Below, one piece after another: positions 20,599-31,022 of a stretch of DNA of 64,000 nt. The position numbers and the translations under genes are program-made. Position 1 is the first letter of the stretch, and each line of letters starts with the position of its first letter. Location of the stretch: NCBI RefSeq assembly GCF_019972315.1, contig NZ_BLIZ01000001.1:2951521-3015520 (forward strand). The letters are read 5' to 3'. The notes beneath the pieces were generated by a model. It ran no database searches, had not been told where the DNA came from, and saw only the letters and a list, made by a program, of their open reading frames with translations. The stretch comes from Geobacter sp. AOG1 (GTDB lineage: Bacteria > Desulfobacterota > Desulfuromonadia > Geobacterales > Geobacteraceae).

Positions 20599-22419
20599 TC
20601 AGGATGGGGCGACCTCACCTTGCTGGCCGGCAGCTGCACCCTTGATGATGGTGTCCACTTCGTCCCCCGTGAGATTTTCCTTCTCAATGAGTTCCTTGGA
20701 AAGCAGGTGAAGTACGTCGACGTTGGCGCTGAGCAGTCGGATGACACGACTGTAATTCTGCTCCACGATCCGCCGGATCTCGCCGTCGATCTCCACCGCC
20801 GTGGCCTCGCTGAAATTCTTCTGGGTAGCCATCTCCCGGCCGAGGAAAATCTGCTCGTCCTTCTTGCCGAAGGTCACGGGGCCGAGTTTTTCGCTCATCC
20901 CCCACTCACAGACCATCTTCCGGGCAATTTCGGTGGCCCGTTCGATGTCGTTGCCGGCGCCGGTGGTCATGCTATTGAAGATGATCTCCTCGGCAGCCCG
21001 GCCACCCATGAGAACGGCGATCCGGTCGAGGAGCGACTCCTTGGTGTAACTGTGCTTGTCCTCGATGGGAAGCTGCATGGTAACACCGAGCGCTCGACCA
21101 CGGGGGATGATGGAAACCTTGTGCACCGGATCGGTGCCGGGAATCAGCTTGGCCACCAGGGTATGCCCCGCCTCGTGATAGGCGGTGTTCTTCTTCTCCT
21201 CGTCGGAGATCACCATACTGCGTCGTTCAACCCCCATGAGAACCTTGTCCTTGGCGTCATCGAAGTCGATCATCTCCACAACATTCTTGTTCTTCCTGGC
21301 GGCAAGAAGTGCCGCCTCGTTCACCACGTTGGAAAGATCGGCACCGGAGAAGCCGGGAGTACCGCGGGCGATGACTCCCAGATCGACCTCGGGAGAGAGG
21401 GGTACCTTCTTGGCATGCACCTTGAGGATCATTTCGCGACCCTTCACGTCGGGACGGGGAACCACCACCTGGCGGTCGAAACGGCCGGGACGGAGCAGCG
21501 CCGGGTCGAGGACGTCGGGACGGTTGGTGGCGGCAATCAGAATGACCCCCTCGTTGGACTCGAAGCCGTCCATCTCCACGAGAAGCTGATTGAGGGTCTG
21601 CTCCCGCTCGTCGTGGCCACCGCCGAGACCGGCACCGCGGTGACGTCCGACGGCATCGATCTCGTCGATGAAGATGATGCACGGAGCACTCTTTTTCCCT
21701 TGGACGAAAAGATCACGGACCCGGCTCGCACCGACTCCAACGAACATCTCCACGAAATCCGAACCGGAGATGGAGAAGAACGGCACCCCCGCCTCACCGG
21801 CGATGGCACGGGCAAGAAGGGTCTTACCGGTACCCGGGGGGCCCATGAGAAGCACACCTTTGGGGATACGACCCCCCAGCTTGGTGAATTTCTTCGGGTC
21901 CTTGAGGAAGGAAATGATCTCTTCCAGTTCCTCCTTCGCCTCTTCGATCCCAGCCACGTCCTCGAAGGTGATCTTTCCCTGAGCCTCGGTCAGGAGCTTT
22001 GCCCGGCTCTTGCCGAATGACATGGCCTTGCCGCCACCCACCTGCATCTGGCGCATGAAGAAAATCCATATCCCCACAAGGAAGAGAAGCGGGAACCAGG
22101 AGATGAAGATGGAGAACCAGGAGAATTTTTCCTCCTCCGGCTTGGCATTGATGGCAACCTTCTTCTCCAGAAGCGTTTCGGAGAGCATGGCATCGGAAGG
22201 CTTGTAGGTGCGGAAATCCTTGCCGTCCGTAAACTTGCCGTACACCTCGTTACCCTGGATGGTAACCGCATTGATCTTGCCCGAATCAACCGCCGCGATG
22301 AAATCGCTGAAGGCGAGCTTTTCCTGGGTCGGTTTCGGTTTGTTGAAGAGGTTGAAGAGAAGTATCATCATGAGACTGATGACGAGCCAGAGAGCAAGGT
22401 TTTTATAAAACTGGTTCAA
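20599..22419 (-). CDS. ftsH: ATP-dependent zinc metalloprotease FtsH
   Basis: 606-residue membrane AAA+ protease that degrades membrane and heat-labile proteins, including LpxC and sigma32 in enterobacteria. Two membrane segments (about 8-24 and 107-124) flank a periplasmic domain. Then come Walker [20 protein letters not shown], Walker [12 protein letters not shown] and the zinc motif HEAGH. Translation starts at TTG with an ideal GAGGAGG upstream. It lies downstream of tilS with a 128-base gap that could hold its own promoter. Confidence 0.96.
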   Translation of the reverse strand: MNQFYKNLALWLVISLMMILLFNLFNKPKPTQEKLAFSDFIAAVDSGKINAVTIQGNEVYGKFTDGKDFRTYKPSDAMLSETLLEKKVAINAKPEEEKFSWFSIFISWFPLLFLVGIWIFFMRQMQVGGGKAMSFGKSRAKLLTEAQGKITFEDVAGIEEAKEELEEIISFLKDPKKFTKLGGRIPKGVLLMGPPGTGKTLLARAIAGEAGVPFFSISGSDFVEMFVGVGASRVRDLFVQGKKSAPCIIFIDEIDAVGRHRGAGLGGGHDEREQTLNQLLVEMDGFESNEGVILIAATNRPDVLDPALLRPGRFDRQVVVPRPDVKGREMILKVHAKKVPLSPEVDLGVIARGTPGFSGADLSNVVNEAALLAARKNKNVVEMIDFDDAKDKVLMGVERRSMVISDEEKKNTAYHEAGHTLVAKLIPGTDPVHKVSIIPRGRALGVTMQLPIEDKHSYTKESLLDRIAVLMGGRAAEEIIFNSMTTGAGNDIERATEIARKMVCEWGMSEKLGPVTFGKKDEQIFLGREMATQKNFSEATAVEIDGEIRRIVEQNYSRVIRLLSANVDVLHLLSKELIEKENLTGDEVDTIIKGAAAGQQGEVAPS

Positions 22420-22547
22420 GGGGCCTCCTCGGGGAATCGGGTGAACTGCGGCGTCATGGCCGACAGCATGGGTATGGTCTGCAATGGCTTTTTACAACGC
22501 GTTTTAACGCTGAAAAGTACCATAAGAGCCCTTGTTTTACAAGCTCT

Positions 22548-23933
22548 TTAAGGCATAAGACCGAGAATTTCGACTTTCAGAACATCCGCCGTAGACGGCG
22601 TCAGACAGGCTTCAGCGGCAGGTCTCACCCCTGCAACCCAGACCAACCGGGACATGCTGAAAACAAGAGGTACACGCCACCGCCTGTCACGGGGGATTTT
22701 GCAGTCGATGAAAAGCTCCTTTACCTTCTTGTGTCCCGCCATACCAAGGGGAGCGAACCGGTCCCCCGGGCGAAAGTTGCGCACATGCAAAGGGAAAGGG
22801 ACCCGTTCCGCATCCAGATAGACAACTGTCGGTTTGATTTCACGCAGGTTGGTGGGTACTTCCCCATGCTCCACAACCAGCACCGTACCGCCGGGAAGGT
22901 TATAGCTCCCCGCCCCTTCCACCACGACCTCCCACTCTCTGGACAGTTCTTCACGCCCTCCGATGGTAAAGATGAGCTGCCCGTATCCCCTTTTCACCCG
23001 GGTGCCATCCGGCAGGTCAAGGCTCGCACCCGTGCCGGCATCATGCAAGAGGCGGTCAATGGCGTGAAGATGAACGAAGCCGATTCGGGCCAGGTTCCCC
23101 TTGACCAGGCGGAGTGCATGCCGGTAGAGGCGAAGCCTCAAGCCGCGAGGCTCGGCAGACACTCCTTCCATGTTCAAGATGGACTCTCCATTTTCAAAGA
23201 CGCCATAACGGGTGAACGCAGCGGCAACGACCTGCTCCATCAATTCCTCGTCCGCCGCCAGCATTTCGGCGGTCGTCGCCAGTTGTGAGGCGATTCTCCC
23301 GTTATAGCCGGCAAGGAATGGCAGTAGTTCATGACGCACACGGTTGCGCAGAAAGCTCGTATCGCTGTTGCTGCTGTCCGTACGGCAGGAAAGATTGCGT
23401 CCTGCCAGATATTCCTCAATTTCACGGCGACTTACCCGCAGGAGAGGCCGCACATACCTTCCATCAGCCGAACGGGGACGCATGGCAGCCAAACCGCTTC
23501 CTCCCGCTCCACGCAGCAGGCGCAGCAGTACCGTTTCGGCCTGGTCATCGGCATGGTGGGCGAGGGCCACACACCGGGCGCCATGGGTTGCGGCAATCTC
23601 GTCGAAAAAACGATAGCGCGCCACTCTTCCCGCCTCTTCCAGGGAAAGCCTCTGCCGACGAGCGAGTTTTCGCACATCCACTCGGCGGGCTTCTACGGGA
23701 AGCTTGTAGCTATCCGCCAGTCTGACAACGAACTCCTCATCACCATCGGACTCCGAACCCCGAAGCTGGTGATTGAGATGGGCTACCACAAGATAAAGCC
23801 CAAGCTCCTGCAGGTTAACGAGGAGATCGAGCAGCGCCACGGAATCGGCCCCACCCGACACAGCCACCACGACCCGCTCCCCTTCCGCGAATAACCCGTA
23901 TTCTCTTACTGTGTCCAAAACCTGACGCTGCAC
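22548..23933 (-). CDS. tilS: tRNA(Ile)-lysidine synthetase
   Basis: 461 residues. It converts C34 of tRNA-Ile(CAU) to lysidine so that it reads AUA. The PP-loop VAVSGGADSVALLDLL starts near residue 23, and the TilS central and C-terminal domains are present (FRPGDRFAPLGMAGHKKVKELF). It starts at GTG with GGGAG five bases before. It is the first gene of the long run down to comEA. Confidence 0.95.
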   Translation of the reverse strand: MQRQVLDTVREYGLFAEGERVVVAVSGGADSVALLDLLVNLQELGLYLVVAHLNHQLRGSESDGDEEFVVRLADSYKLPVEARRVDVRKLARRQRLSLEEAGRVARYRFFDEIAATHGARCVALAHHADDQAETVLLRLLRGAGGSGLAAMRPRSADGRYVRPLLRVSRREIEEYLAGRNLSCRTDSSNSDTSFLRNRVRHELLPFLAGYNGRIASQLATTAEMLAADEELMEQVVAAAFTRYGVFENGESILNMEGVSAEPRGLRLRLYRHALRLVKGNLARIGFVHLHAIDRLLHDAGTGASLDLPDGTRVKRGYGQLIFTIGGREELSREWEVVVEGAGSYNLPGGTVLVVEHGEVPTNLREIKPTVVYLDAERVPFPLHVRNFRPGDRFAPLGMAGHKKVKELFIDCKIPRDRRWRVPLVFSMSRLVWVAGVRPAAEACLTPSTADVLKVEILGLMP

Positions 23934-23988
23934 ACGTAGCTCCCGATGGTAATCCTTGTATGTCGCTATACTAGCAAATTGCGGGCAT

Positions 23989-24016
23989 AAAAAAACCCCT
24001 CTTTCGTAAAGAGGGG
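23989..24016 (-). terminator. Rho-independent terminator of tRNA-Met
   Basis: A nine-base stem CCCCTCTTT/AAAGAGGGG with a 3-base loop is followed on the minus strand by a run of T. It lies just past the tRNA 3' end and before tilS. Confidence 0.9.
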
Positions 24017-24025
24017 CTGTAAAAA

Positions 24026-24102
24026 TGGTGGCGGTGCAGGGACTTGAACCCCGGACACTACGGATATGAGCCGTATGCTCTAACCAGCTGAGCTACACCG
24101 CC
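24026..24102 (-). tRNA. tRNA-Met (CAT), elongator type
   Basis: Acceptor stem GGCGGTG/CACCGCC with a normal first pair, anticodon loop CTCATAT with anticodon CAT, T-arm GGTTCAAGTCC and encoded CCA. The paired first base rules out the initiator. A CAT tRNA can also be the lysidine-modified tRNA-Ile; the adjacent tilS does not decide this. Confidence 0.9.
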
Positions 24103-24109
24103 AAGCTCG

Positions 24110-24138
24110 TGTATAAAAAACCTCCCTGGGATGGCCAA
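24110..24138 (-). promoter_or_regulatory. Promoter of tRNA-Met
   Basis: On the minus strand TTGGCC (24138-24133) and TATACA (24115-24110) are 17 bases apart, ending seven bases before the tRNA. Confidence 0.6.
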
Positions 24139-24287
24139 AGAGGTCGGTATGTAGGTGCGGAAGGAAGATGCAACGAAATTAAAACCTCAGGAAACAAAGT
24201 TTATAAAACAGTTCCCTACTGGTGTCAAGAAAAAAGGAGTGCCTCTTTGCATTGCATCTCGGTCATCAAGACATGCACCTGCGACCT

Positions 24288-25277
24288 TCAACCAACTCGC
24301 CGCTCCCGCGCAGCGCAGCGGCCTGCCCCCAGCAGGGCAGTCCTCTCGTTGAGGATGACCCGCACCGGAATGGTTTCCAGCAGAGGGCTAAGCCTCCCCT
24401 TGGCCGTGAAGGCCATCATGAATGCCGATTCCTTGAGCTTGTCGATGATTTGGGGGGCAATCCCCCCACCCACGTAAATTCCGCCAGTGGCGAGATAACG
24501 GAGCGCCACATTTCCCGCTTCGGCCCCATAAAGGGAGACGAACAGGTCGAGGGTCCGGATGCAGAGCTCACACCTCCCATCAAGGGCTGCCCGGGATATG
24601 GCACGGGAGGGGTCGTCGGCGAGCATTTCCGCGGCTACCTCCTGGCTCTCCGGGACATGTTTGCAATCACGGAGAAAGCGGTAGATGTTCCGGAGCCCTG
24701 GCCCGGAAACCACCCGTTCGCAACTGACCCGGCCATGTGTGGCGCGAAGATGAAGGAGGAGTTCCGTCTCCAGCTCGTTCCGGGGGGCAAAATCGGCGTG
24801 CCCCCCTTCGCTGGGAAGGGGCCGATGGCCGGTTCCGTCCCAGTATGCAAAGGCGACCCCCAACCCGGTGCCCGCCGAAATAACGGCAATGGTTCCGCCC
24901 GGGCTGGTGACACCTGGATTGAGAATGGCAAAATCCTCGCCTCCCAGGAGGTCGATGCCGTGGGCATTTGCCTCCAGGTCGTTGATGACCATTACCTCCG
25001 GAAGCGCCAGGGTCCGCGCCAGTTCCTCCCCATCCACTATCCATGGCAGGTTCGGCGTCTGCACCCTCCCCTCCAGGACAGGTCCGGCAACACCGAAACA
25101 GGCCCGGTCCACCGTCACACCGTACTCATCCATGAAGTTCCGGACTACTTCAATAGGGCTGCCATGTTCACCACTTTTGTACCAGCGCTCAGCGACTGTT
25201 TCCAAACCTCCGTCATGCACGGCGAAGCAGGCAAGCCGCGCCGATGTTCCGCCGATATCACCCGCAAGTACCCGCAT
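24288..25277 (-). CDS. glk: Glucokinase
   Basis: 329 residues. It phosphorylates glucose with ATP. The phosphate-binding loop LAGDIGGTSARLA opens the protein. FGVAGPVLEGR, VINDLEANAHGI (catalytic Asp) and ISAGTGLGVAFA follow in the order of the E. coli-type Glk family rather than ROK. The ATG at 25277 has AAAGGTG upstream. The gene stands apart between tRNA-Met and the large exported protein. Confidence 0.92.
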   Translation of the reverse strand: MRVLAGDIGGTSARLACFAVHDGGLETVAERWYKSGEHGSPIEVVRNFMDEYGVTVDRACFGVAGPVLEGRVQTPNLPWIVDGEELARTLALPEVMVINDLEANAHGIDLLGGEDFAILNPGVTSPGGTIAVISAGTGLGVAFAYWDGTGHRPLPSEGGHADFAPRNELETELLLHLRATHGRVSCERVVSGPGLRNIYRFLRDCKHVPESQEVAAEMLADDPSRAISRAALDGRCELCIRTLDLFVSLYGAEAGNVALRYLATGGIYVGGGIAPQIIDKLKESAFMMAFTAKGRLSPLLETIPVRVILNERTALLGAGRCAARERRVG

Positions 25278-25378
25278 CCGCTGCACACCTTTCCCGTGGT
25301 TGCCCGATTGGCAACTTGATCTGCTTTCTGACATGAGGTCACAACTGCTGGGACGGACCACAAACAACGATGCCCTCC

Positions 25379-27697
25379 CTACCGGCTCCGCCCTCCGCCA
25401 CCCGGCAAGGGGACATAACCACCACCTCGGGAAGAACCGCCCCCCGAAGGACGGGAGTAACCACCGCCACCGCGGGATGGTGCAACAGCTCCCCCTGAAG
25501 GACGGGAATAGCCACCGGCCGGCCGTTGGTACCCCTGTTGCGAACGATATCCCTGGGAGCGTTGGTAGCTCTGGGGAGGACGATAACTCTGTGCCCGCTC
25601 GATCCCCCTCCTGCGCCCTTCATAATCGCGATCGAGTGTGCCCCCTCCGCCGCGATTCATTGCCGGAGGCACAGCCCCCGTTGCACCCGTTTTTCTATCA
25701 GCCGGTTTCCATGTCCCCTGCTCCCGTCGCTGCCAGCTGCCGTCCTTGCCACGGCGCATGACATTCCCTTCCCTGTCGGTGAAGACATTGTTCACCTGCC
25801 CTCTGGTGGAGACTCGTGGAGCAGCAGTCTGTCTCCCCACCCGGTTCCATGCACCACTGCCAGCAAGTATCCTGGCGTTGTCGCCACGACTGTAGAGGCT
25901 CGTGACGTTCCGGAGAGGTCTATTGCCGCTGAAGGACCGGGTACCGGTGCCCCTGATGCCGACATTCGTACCCACTGGACGGTAGATATTGACCGGCCGG
26001 TAGAAGTAGTTGTGGTTGGGGCGCCAGAGGTACCCTCCCGGCCCCCACCAACCGCCGTAGTACCCGAAACCGAGGCTGAAATCCAACCAGCCGGCGCTCC
26101 AGCTCATGCCATAGCTCCAGCCGGTCCAGGGGTTGAAGTTCACATGGAACCCCCAGGTGAACGGGCGCGGGTAGTAGTATAGGGGACCAAAGTAGGGGGG
26201 ATAATAGTAGCCGGTACCATACACGACCGTCCCGTAATAGGGATAGCACCCCAGATAGGAAGGTGTGTAGCCGACGTACACAACATCAGGGGTCGCATCA
26301 TAGACCCGGACGTATTTAACATTGTAAGCCGGGCTCTCGGGGGGAATGGTCTGCACCTCGGGGGGGACATAGTCTGCAACCACCCATGGCCCTTCAGGCG
26401 AATCGGCCACGTACCAGACCGCCTGGTGACAACAGTAGTACCTGTCGCCAATCCTGAGTACCGTTTCTTGGGTATTGACCGCCTGCTCTATGGTCGTTTT
26501 AGGAACCGGCTCGAACCTGGGCTCACCATCGTAAACGACGTTCAGACTGGCCTCATTGCGCTTAATGGCAGCGGTCTGCGGAATCTGGGCATCCATGAAT
26601 GCTTCCTGTGCCTGTCGGCTGCCAGCCACAAAGGGGAGCACTTTTCCCTTCTCCGACGACTCGGGTATTCTGGCGAATGCCTGCGGAAGGTGGTCAGGGC
26701 GGACAAATTCCCACGGCCCCCTGAGCGAGCCGCTCCGGTACCACCGGCCGGCAAGGACCACGTAGTACTGCTGACCTGTCATATCCATGAAAACATCGTC
26801 TTCCGTGTTGATGACATAGAGGAGATCGCTACCGGTGAGGGGGGTAAACTTAGGCTCGCCGTCGAAGACAATCAGTTCCGTAGGCTCGGTGGCGACGATA
26901 ATCTTGGGTACCCGCTGGTCGCCAGAGGTTTCCGGTTTGGTGATTTTTGCCTTTACGGTGTCCAGTTCGGCCGCGAGCGCACCGGCTACCTCTTTGGGAG
27001 GTGTCGGATTCTGTTGCCAGTTCCCCTTTATTTCGCGCGCGACAAACCATCTGCTTCCACCGTTCAGCCAGTAGGTCCCCGTCGAGGTGTCGAGAACGAT
27101 GAAGAAGGGAGTGTTGACGATGCGCTTCAGCTTCGTCCCCTCCACGTCACGGAGGCGAGGTTCGCCGTCGATCAGAACCAGTATCGCAGGGACCGTCTCG
27201 AAGATAATTTTCGGCGGGGTCATGTTCAACTCCTCGGCTTCCCGGCGCTCCTTCTGAGCGACACTGAGGCTGGCGAGGAGTTGGTCATAGTTCATGGAGA
27301 GGTGAGCCGCATTGAGCTCATTTTCGAGAAATCTGCTGAAATATGCCTGCTGGTCCGGCGTGGCATCCGCGAATCGTACCCGCGGCACGTTGGTACTGAG
27401 GACCTGGACGGTCCGCTGGTCCCGGTCGATGGCGACCTTGGACTCAAGCCAGACTGCGCCGAAAACAGGTTCCTTTTCCCCTTTGGGTATGACCGAAATA
27501 GCGGCACGGCCTTTCAGCAGGTTTCCTTCCAGGGACTCCGGCTGAGGTTGATAAACGGTGACAGTCATCCCCTGGTCGCTGAACGTCCGGGGCCACTCCG
27601 TATTGGCGACAGCAGCCACAGCGTTGCCAGACAGGAATATAACAGTGCAGAGCAGGGCAAACAGCAGGAAACGGGACAGCATGGGATAGCGATTCAT
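25379..27697 (-). CDS. Large exported protein with three internal repeats and a Gly/Tyr/Arg-rich tail
   Basis: 772 residues with a signal peptide (about 8-30). Three related modules of about 65 residues follow, at roughly 162-228, 264-331 and 377-441. Each has a DGEP[RK]-F/L core, a VNT/INT turn and a closing RW[FY]/VWY...G-W segment. Then comes an aromatic stretch very rich in Tyr, Gly, Pro and Trp (about 475-575). The tail has GYSRPSGG-like repeats and many Arg, Gly and Gln. AGGAGG precedes the ATG. I do not recognise a named family with certainty; a surface or matrix protein is an inference from composition. Confidence 0.8.
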   Translation of the reverse strand: MNRYPMLSRFLLFALLCTVIFLSGNAVAAVANTEWPRTFSDQGMTVTVYQPQPESLEGNLLKGRAAISVIPKGEKEPVFGAVWLESKVAIDRDQRTVQVLSTNVPRVRFADATPDQQAYFSRFLENELNAAHLSMNYDQLLASLSVAQKERREAEELNMTPPKIIFETVPAILVLIDGEPRLRDVEGTKLKRIVNTPFFIVLDTSTGTYWLNGGSRWFVAREIKGNWQQNPTPPKEVAGALAAELDTVKAKITKPETSGDQRVPKIIVATEPTELIVFDGEPKFTPLTGSDLLYVINTEDDVFMDMTGQQYYVVLAGRWYRSGSLRGPWEFVRPDHLPQAFARIPESSEKGKVLPFVAGSRQAQEAFMDAQIPQTAAIKRNEASLNVVYDGEPRFEPVPKTTIEQAVNTQETVLRIGDRYYCCHQAVWYVADSPEGPWVVADYVPPEVQTIPPESPAYNVKYVRVYDATPDVVYVGYTPSYLGCYPYYGTVVYGTGYYYPPYFGPLYYYPRPFTWGFHVNFNPWTGWSYGMSWSAGWLDFSLGFGYYGGWWGPGGYLWRPNHNYFYRPVNIYRPVGTNVGIRGTGTRSFSGNRPLRNVTSLYSRGDNARILAGSGAWNRVGRQTAAPRVSTRGQVNNVFTDREGNVMRRGKDGSWQRREQGTWKPADRKTGATGAVPPAMNRGGGGTLDRDYEGRRRGIERAQSYRPPQSYQRSQGYRSQQGYQRPAGGYSRPSGGAVAPSRGGGGYSRPSGGGSSRGGGYVPLPGGGGRSR

Positions 27698-27817
27698 TGC
27701 AACCTCCTCGAAAGCGTCGTGCACTTTCTCGTAGCCGGCTTGAAAGCAGAAAGTGTCACATCCGGCATGTGCAGATGGACACTTTCAAGCATACCTCGAT
27801 TCACATGATTCGCACCC

Positions 27818-28810
27818 TCACACGTTTTTCCAGCGCTTGTACATCCACATCCATTCGTGGGGGTGCATCCGAATATGATTTTCAATATGGCCTGTCAGTT
27901 CTTGCGTAACGGCCACGGGGTCCGCCTTTCCCGTGTCGTCAGTTGGAAGTTGCACCTCGGGGGATATGGTGATGACATGCCCATTACCTTCCCGATGGAT
28001 GAATATGGGGACAAGGGGAACGCCGGTCTTTTCAGCTATGATGGCCGGCATGGTCGGTGTCCAGGCCGGTCTCCCCAGAAAATCGACCAGAGCCCCCTCC
28101 TGAGGTTTTACCACCTTGTCCAGGAGTATCCCCACTACCCCCTTCCCCCTCAGTTCATAGAAAACCTTCCGTGCCGCACCATCGGCATAGATCACACCAT
28201 TGCGAAAATTGCTGCGAAGCCTCTCTACCGCTGAATTAAAAAACTGATTACCTTGACGCTTCGCGACGACCGAAACGGGTGCATGACGAGCTCCGAATGC
28301 CAGGGCCATCAACTCCCAGTTCCCACAATGCCCCGTAATAAAGACGACCCCTTTATCCCGTTCACAGGCTTTCCGGTAATGCTCCAGTCCCCGGATTTCC
28401 ACACTGTCTATAATCCCCTGCCCAACTCCATAGTAGAGCTTGAGGACTTCGACCATGGATTTGCCATAATGTGCAAACGTCCTTCGGGCTATCGCGTAGG
28501 GAGAACCATGCGCTGGATCCAATCCCCCCCTTCGTTCGAAAAAGGAGAGAGATTCCCGGATGTTTTCGATGGACCTGACCCTCTCGCGGCGGAACAGATG
28601 AAAAAGAAGGATGCCGGTCAGTTCGCCAAGTTTCACGGCAACCCTCCGGGGGAGCAGGACTACGGGGAGGGAAACCACAATGAAGATCCCCATCCCCACC
28701 CGCCATTTCAGTTGTTTCATAAAGCGGGTGCAGCATTCCGTGTCCACGACGGATGTGGCATCTGTCGTGATGTGTATCTGCTCAATATCCATAACATGGT
28801 GTTCTTTCAT
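27818..28810 (-). CDS. Lipid A biosynthesis acyltransferase (LpxL/HtrB family)
   Basis: 330 residues. It transfers a secondary acyl chain to the lipid A precursor at the inner membrane. One membrane segment lies near residues 38-58. The catalytic HX4E motif is in TGHCGNWELMA (about 165), followed by GILLDKVVKPQEGALVDFLGR and VPIFIHREGNGH. The first ATG is used, but its ribosome site is poor and a start at the Met seven codons in is possible. It lies about 100 bases downstream of the OmpA-like gene, same strand. Confidence 0.88.
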   Translation of the reverse strand: MKEHHVMDIEQIHITTDATSVVDTECCTRFMKQLKWRVGMGIFIVVSLPVVLLPRRVAVKLGELTGILLFHLFRRERVRSIENIRESLSFFERRGGLDPAHGSPYAIARRTFAHYGKSMVEVLKLYYGVGQGIIDSVEIRGLEHYRKACERDKGVVFITGHCGNWELMALAFGARHAPVSVVAKRQGNQFFNSAVERLRSNFRNGVIYADGAARKVFYELRGKGVVGILLDKVVKPQEGALVDFLGRPAWTPTMPAIIAEKTGVPLVPIFIHREGNGHVITISPEVQLPTDDTGKADPVAVTQELTGHIENHIRMHPHEWMWMYKRWKNV

Positions 28811-28913
28811 GTGAAATCTGTCTCGCGACTATCTGGCTAAATGAATTAGATAATTATAAATACTGACATCCTCTGTAGAAATGTGTCAAGCAGTTTCACA
28901 AGAGTCAAAAACA

Positions 28914-29873
28914 TCACAGAGTATCGAGTTTGACCCCATCCGGCTTTACCACATCATTCAGAATGATTACCTCCACCCGTCTGTTCAATTTACGTCCTTC
29001 CGGCGTGTCATTGCTCGCCACCGGATCTCTCTTGCCAAACCCTCTTGTCGTGATCCGCTCAACCGCTATTCCCCGCACGACGAGCTCATTTTTAGCAGAT
29101 TCGGCACGCTTTTCCGAAAGTTCAAGGTTATAATTGTCACCTCCCACACTGTCGGTATAGCCTTCAATCACAACATTGCGCGTCGGTTGGGCCTTGAGGA
29201 ATTCGGCCAACTTGTCCATACTGCGCATGGCACCGCTCGTGATGTCGGCCTTGCCGGTGGCAAAAAGCACATCGCCAATGGTGAGGACAATCCCCCGCTC
29301 GGTCTGTCGCGCCTTGAGTTCGGACATTTCTTTCAGCAACTGCTGGGATTCACGGATTTTGGCATCTGCCAGCAACCTGGCCTTTTCCGCTTCCCGCTTC
29401 ATCATGTCAAGTTCACGCGTTTTTATTTCGGATTCCAGCCGTATTTTTTCCAATTCCGCCGCCGTTGCATCGGCCCGGGTCCTGGCTATCTTCGCCTCCC
29501 GCTCACGTTTCATCAGTAGAATCTCCGAACTCTCCCGATTGAGAAGGAGGGCATCGTTCTCAGCCACCTTCCCTTCGGCAATGGCAACGGCTATGAGCGA
29601 TCGCTTTTCGGCGAGGTACGACAGATGAGAGATATCGATCGGGTCTTTTGCCCGTTCCGCCAGCGTCATGGCTTTTTCCGCCTCAATCAAGGGGACAGGC
29701 GCATACACCTGGACGTTCTCATTGTTTTTTGCCGTGTTATATGCGGCACGCGCCTGCTCAAGCCGGTCCCTAGCCATCGTGTCCGACTGGGATGGACCGC
29801 ACGCCGCCATCAGACTCAACAGTATGATACTGCCCGTTACTCTCCCCATTGCTGTAGATAAAAATCTGGTCAT
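28914..29873 (-). CDS. OmpA-family lipoprotein with DUF4398-like N-terminal region
   Basis: 319 residues. A lipobox ends LMAAC (about residue 25). A DUF4398-like helical region with alternating charges and a long coiled coil (about 90-195) follow. The C-terminal OmpA peptidoglycan-binding domain (about 200-315) contains GDVLFATGKADI, VIEGYTDSVGGDNYNLELSEKRA and NRRVEVIIL. It should tether the outer membrane to the cell wall. GAGGGGG precedes the ATG. It lies 76 bases after a second small lipoprotein with the same type of N-terminal region. Confidence 0.9.
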   Translation of the reverse strand: MTRFLSTAMGRVTGSIILLSLMAACGPSQSDTMARDRLEQARAAYNTAKNNENVQVYAPVPLIEAEKAMTLAERAKDPIDISHLSYLAEKRSLIAVAIAEGKVAENDALLLNRESSEILLMKREREAKIARTRADATAAELEKIRLESEIKTRELDMMKREAEKARLLADAKIRESQQLLKEMSELKARQTERGIVLTIGDVLFATGKADITSGAMRSMDKLAEFLKAQPTRNVVIEGYTDSVGGDNYNLELSEKRAESAKNELVVRGIAVERITTRGFGKRDPVASNDTPEGRKLNRRVEVIILNDVVKPDGVKLDTL

Positions 29874-29949
29874 GGGTTACCCCCTCTTGAATAAGAACTT
29901 GTCAGTAGAGTCTTGTTGTCAGTAGTCTCTGCATCGTGAGCGCCCCACT

Positions 29950-30330
29950 TTACTGCAGTGGCATCGACTCGACTTCCTTTTTCAAGGCCTTGACATTTGC
30001 ACGCATGTCGTCGGCCGTTTTTCTGGCTTTGGCTGCAGTTGCCCGTGCCCGGGCATAGTCGGCGTCAACCTGCGCCTCTTCTGCCAGACGGACTCCCGCG
30101 TCATACTCCTTCTCAAGCTCTGCAGCCCGTGCAGCGGCAAGCTTTTCCTCCGCACTCTTCAAATCAGCTGCAGCACTAACCGAGGCCGAACTATCCCGCG
30201 CGGCTACGACCGCACTCTCACCGGCCTTGATTTTGTCAGCCAGCAGGCTGCCATCACCGGCACATCCTGCGAGCAGGCACCCCAGGGTCATGGCAGTGAG
30301 AAGCCTCGATATTCTCTGTAGTACGTTCAT
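29950..30330 (-). CDS. Small DUF4398-like lipoprotein
   Basis: 126 residues: signal peptide with lipobox LLAGC (about 19-23), then an almost wholly alpha-helical Ala/Lys/Glu-rich region (AADLKSAEEKLAAARAAELE and beyond). It resembles the N-terminal half of the neighbouring OmpA-like protein, and the two are probably one unit of outer membrane-cell wall connectors. AAAGGAG precedes the ATG. Confidence 0.8.
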   Translation of the reverse strand: MNVLQRISRLLTAMTLGCLLAGCAGDGSLLADKIKAGESAVVAARDSSASVSAAADLKSAEEKLAAARAAELEKEYDAGVRLAEEAQVDADYARARATAAKARKTADDMRANVKALKKEVESMPLQ

Positions 30331-30416
30331 GTTCCGCTCCTTTCAGGGGAAATGACCCCGCCTCCGTGGGGAGTGCAGGAAAACAAGCGTTATGCAATGA
30401 CGGCGCTGGCTACCCA

Positions 30417-31022
30417 TCATTGAAATGGAAAGGCCGAGGAGTACAGGACTTCAAATACCTGGCCGCCTCGCGAAAACCTGACACGATTTTCCTTGATCTC
30501 AACAACGCGAGCCCCCCCCACATCGGCTCCTTCCCCGACCAGTGCTCCGTTGATCACCGCCCGCCTCAGTTCACGCTCATCCTGCCATGCTATCCCCGAA
30601 ATGGTAATGCCGGCATTGCCTAGCGATTCCTCGGCATGGGTGAGGGGCGCGGCAACGGGTGCCTTCCGGACCGGCAACTGACGGGGCGTCAGGGTGGCAG
30701 GCGCTGGTGATTGCGGAAGAGACATAGGTGCCGGAGGGGCAGTGGGCCGTACGGGGGGGATCACCTCGGGAGCCGCGGCAACCTGGATTTCCTGTGCTGG
30801 CCGCAATGGGGTACTGCTTTTACCGCTGCTTATCCATAGCCCCCCGCCGGCACCTGCAACAACGAGAAGGGCACCAATGATCCAGAAAATAAAAGAGGTC
30901 CGGCGGTGTTTCGACGAACGGCCCCGGTAACTGAGCACCTCCGGGCGCAAACTGGCCGCACCCTGGCGGCGCAGCTTGCGATCCTGTTCCATTTTCCGCA
31001 ATGCGTCGAGTATCATGCTCAT
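30417..31022 (-). CDS. GspB-like protein (type II secretion assembly factor)
   Basis: 201 residues. The N-terminal SMILDALRKMEQDRK motif is typical of GspB/ExeB-type proteins. It is followed by a membrane segment (about 44-64), a Pro-rich linker and the C-terminal GspB domain (ISGIAWQDERELRRAVINGA, about 145-198). In Aeromonas ExeA and ExeB together help the secretin pass the peptidoglycan. The start overlaps the ExeA-like stop by four bases. Confidence 0.88.
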   Translation of the reverse strand: MSMILDALRKMEQDRKLRRQGAASLRPEVLSYRGRSSKHRRTSFIFWIIGALLVVAGAGGGLWISSGKSSTPLRPAQEIQVAAAPEVIPPVRPTAPPAPMSLPQSPAPATLTPRQLPVRKAPVAAPLTHAEESLGNAGITISGIAWQDERELRRAVINGALVGEGADVGGARVVEIKENRVRFSRGGQVFEVLYSSAFPFQ

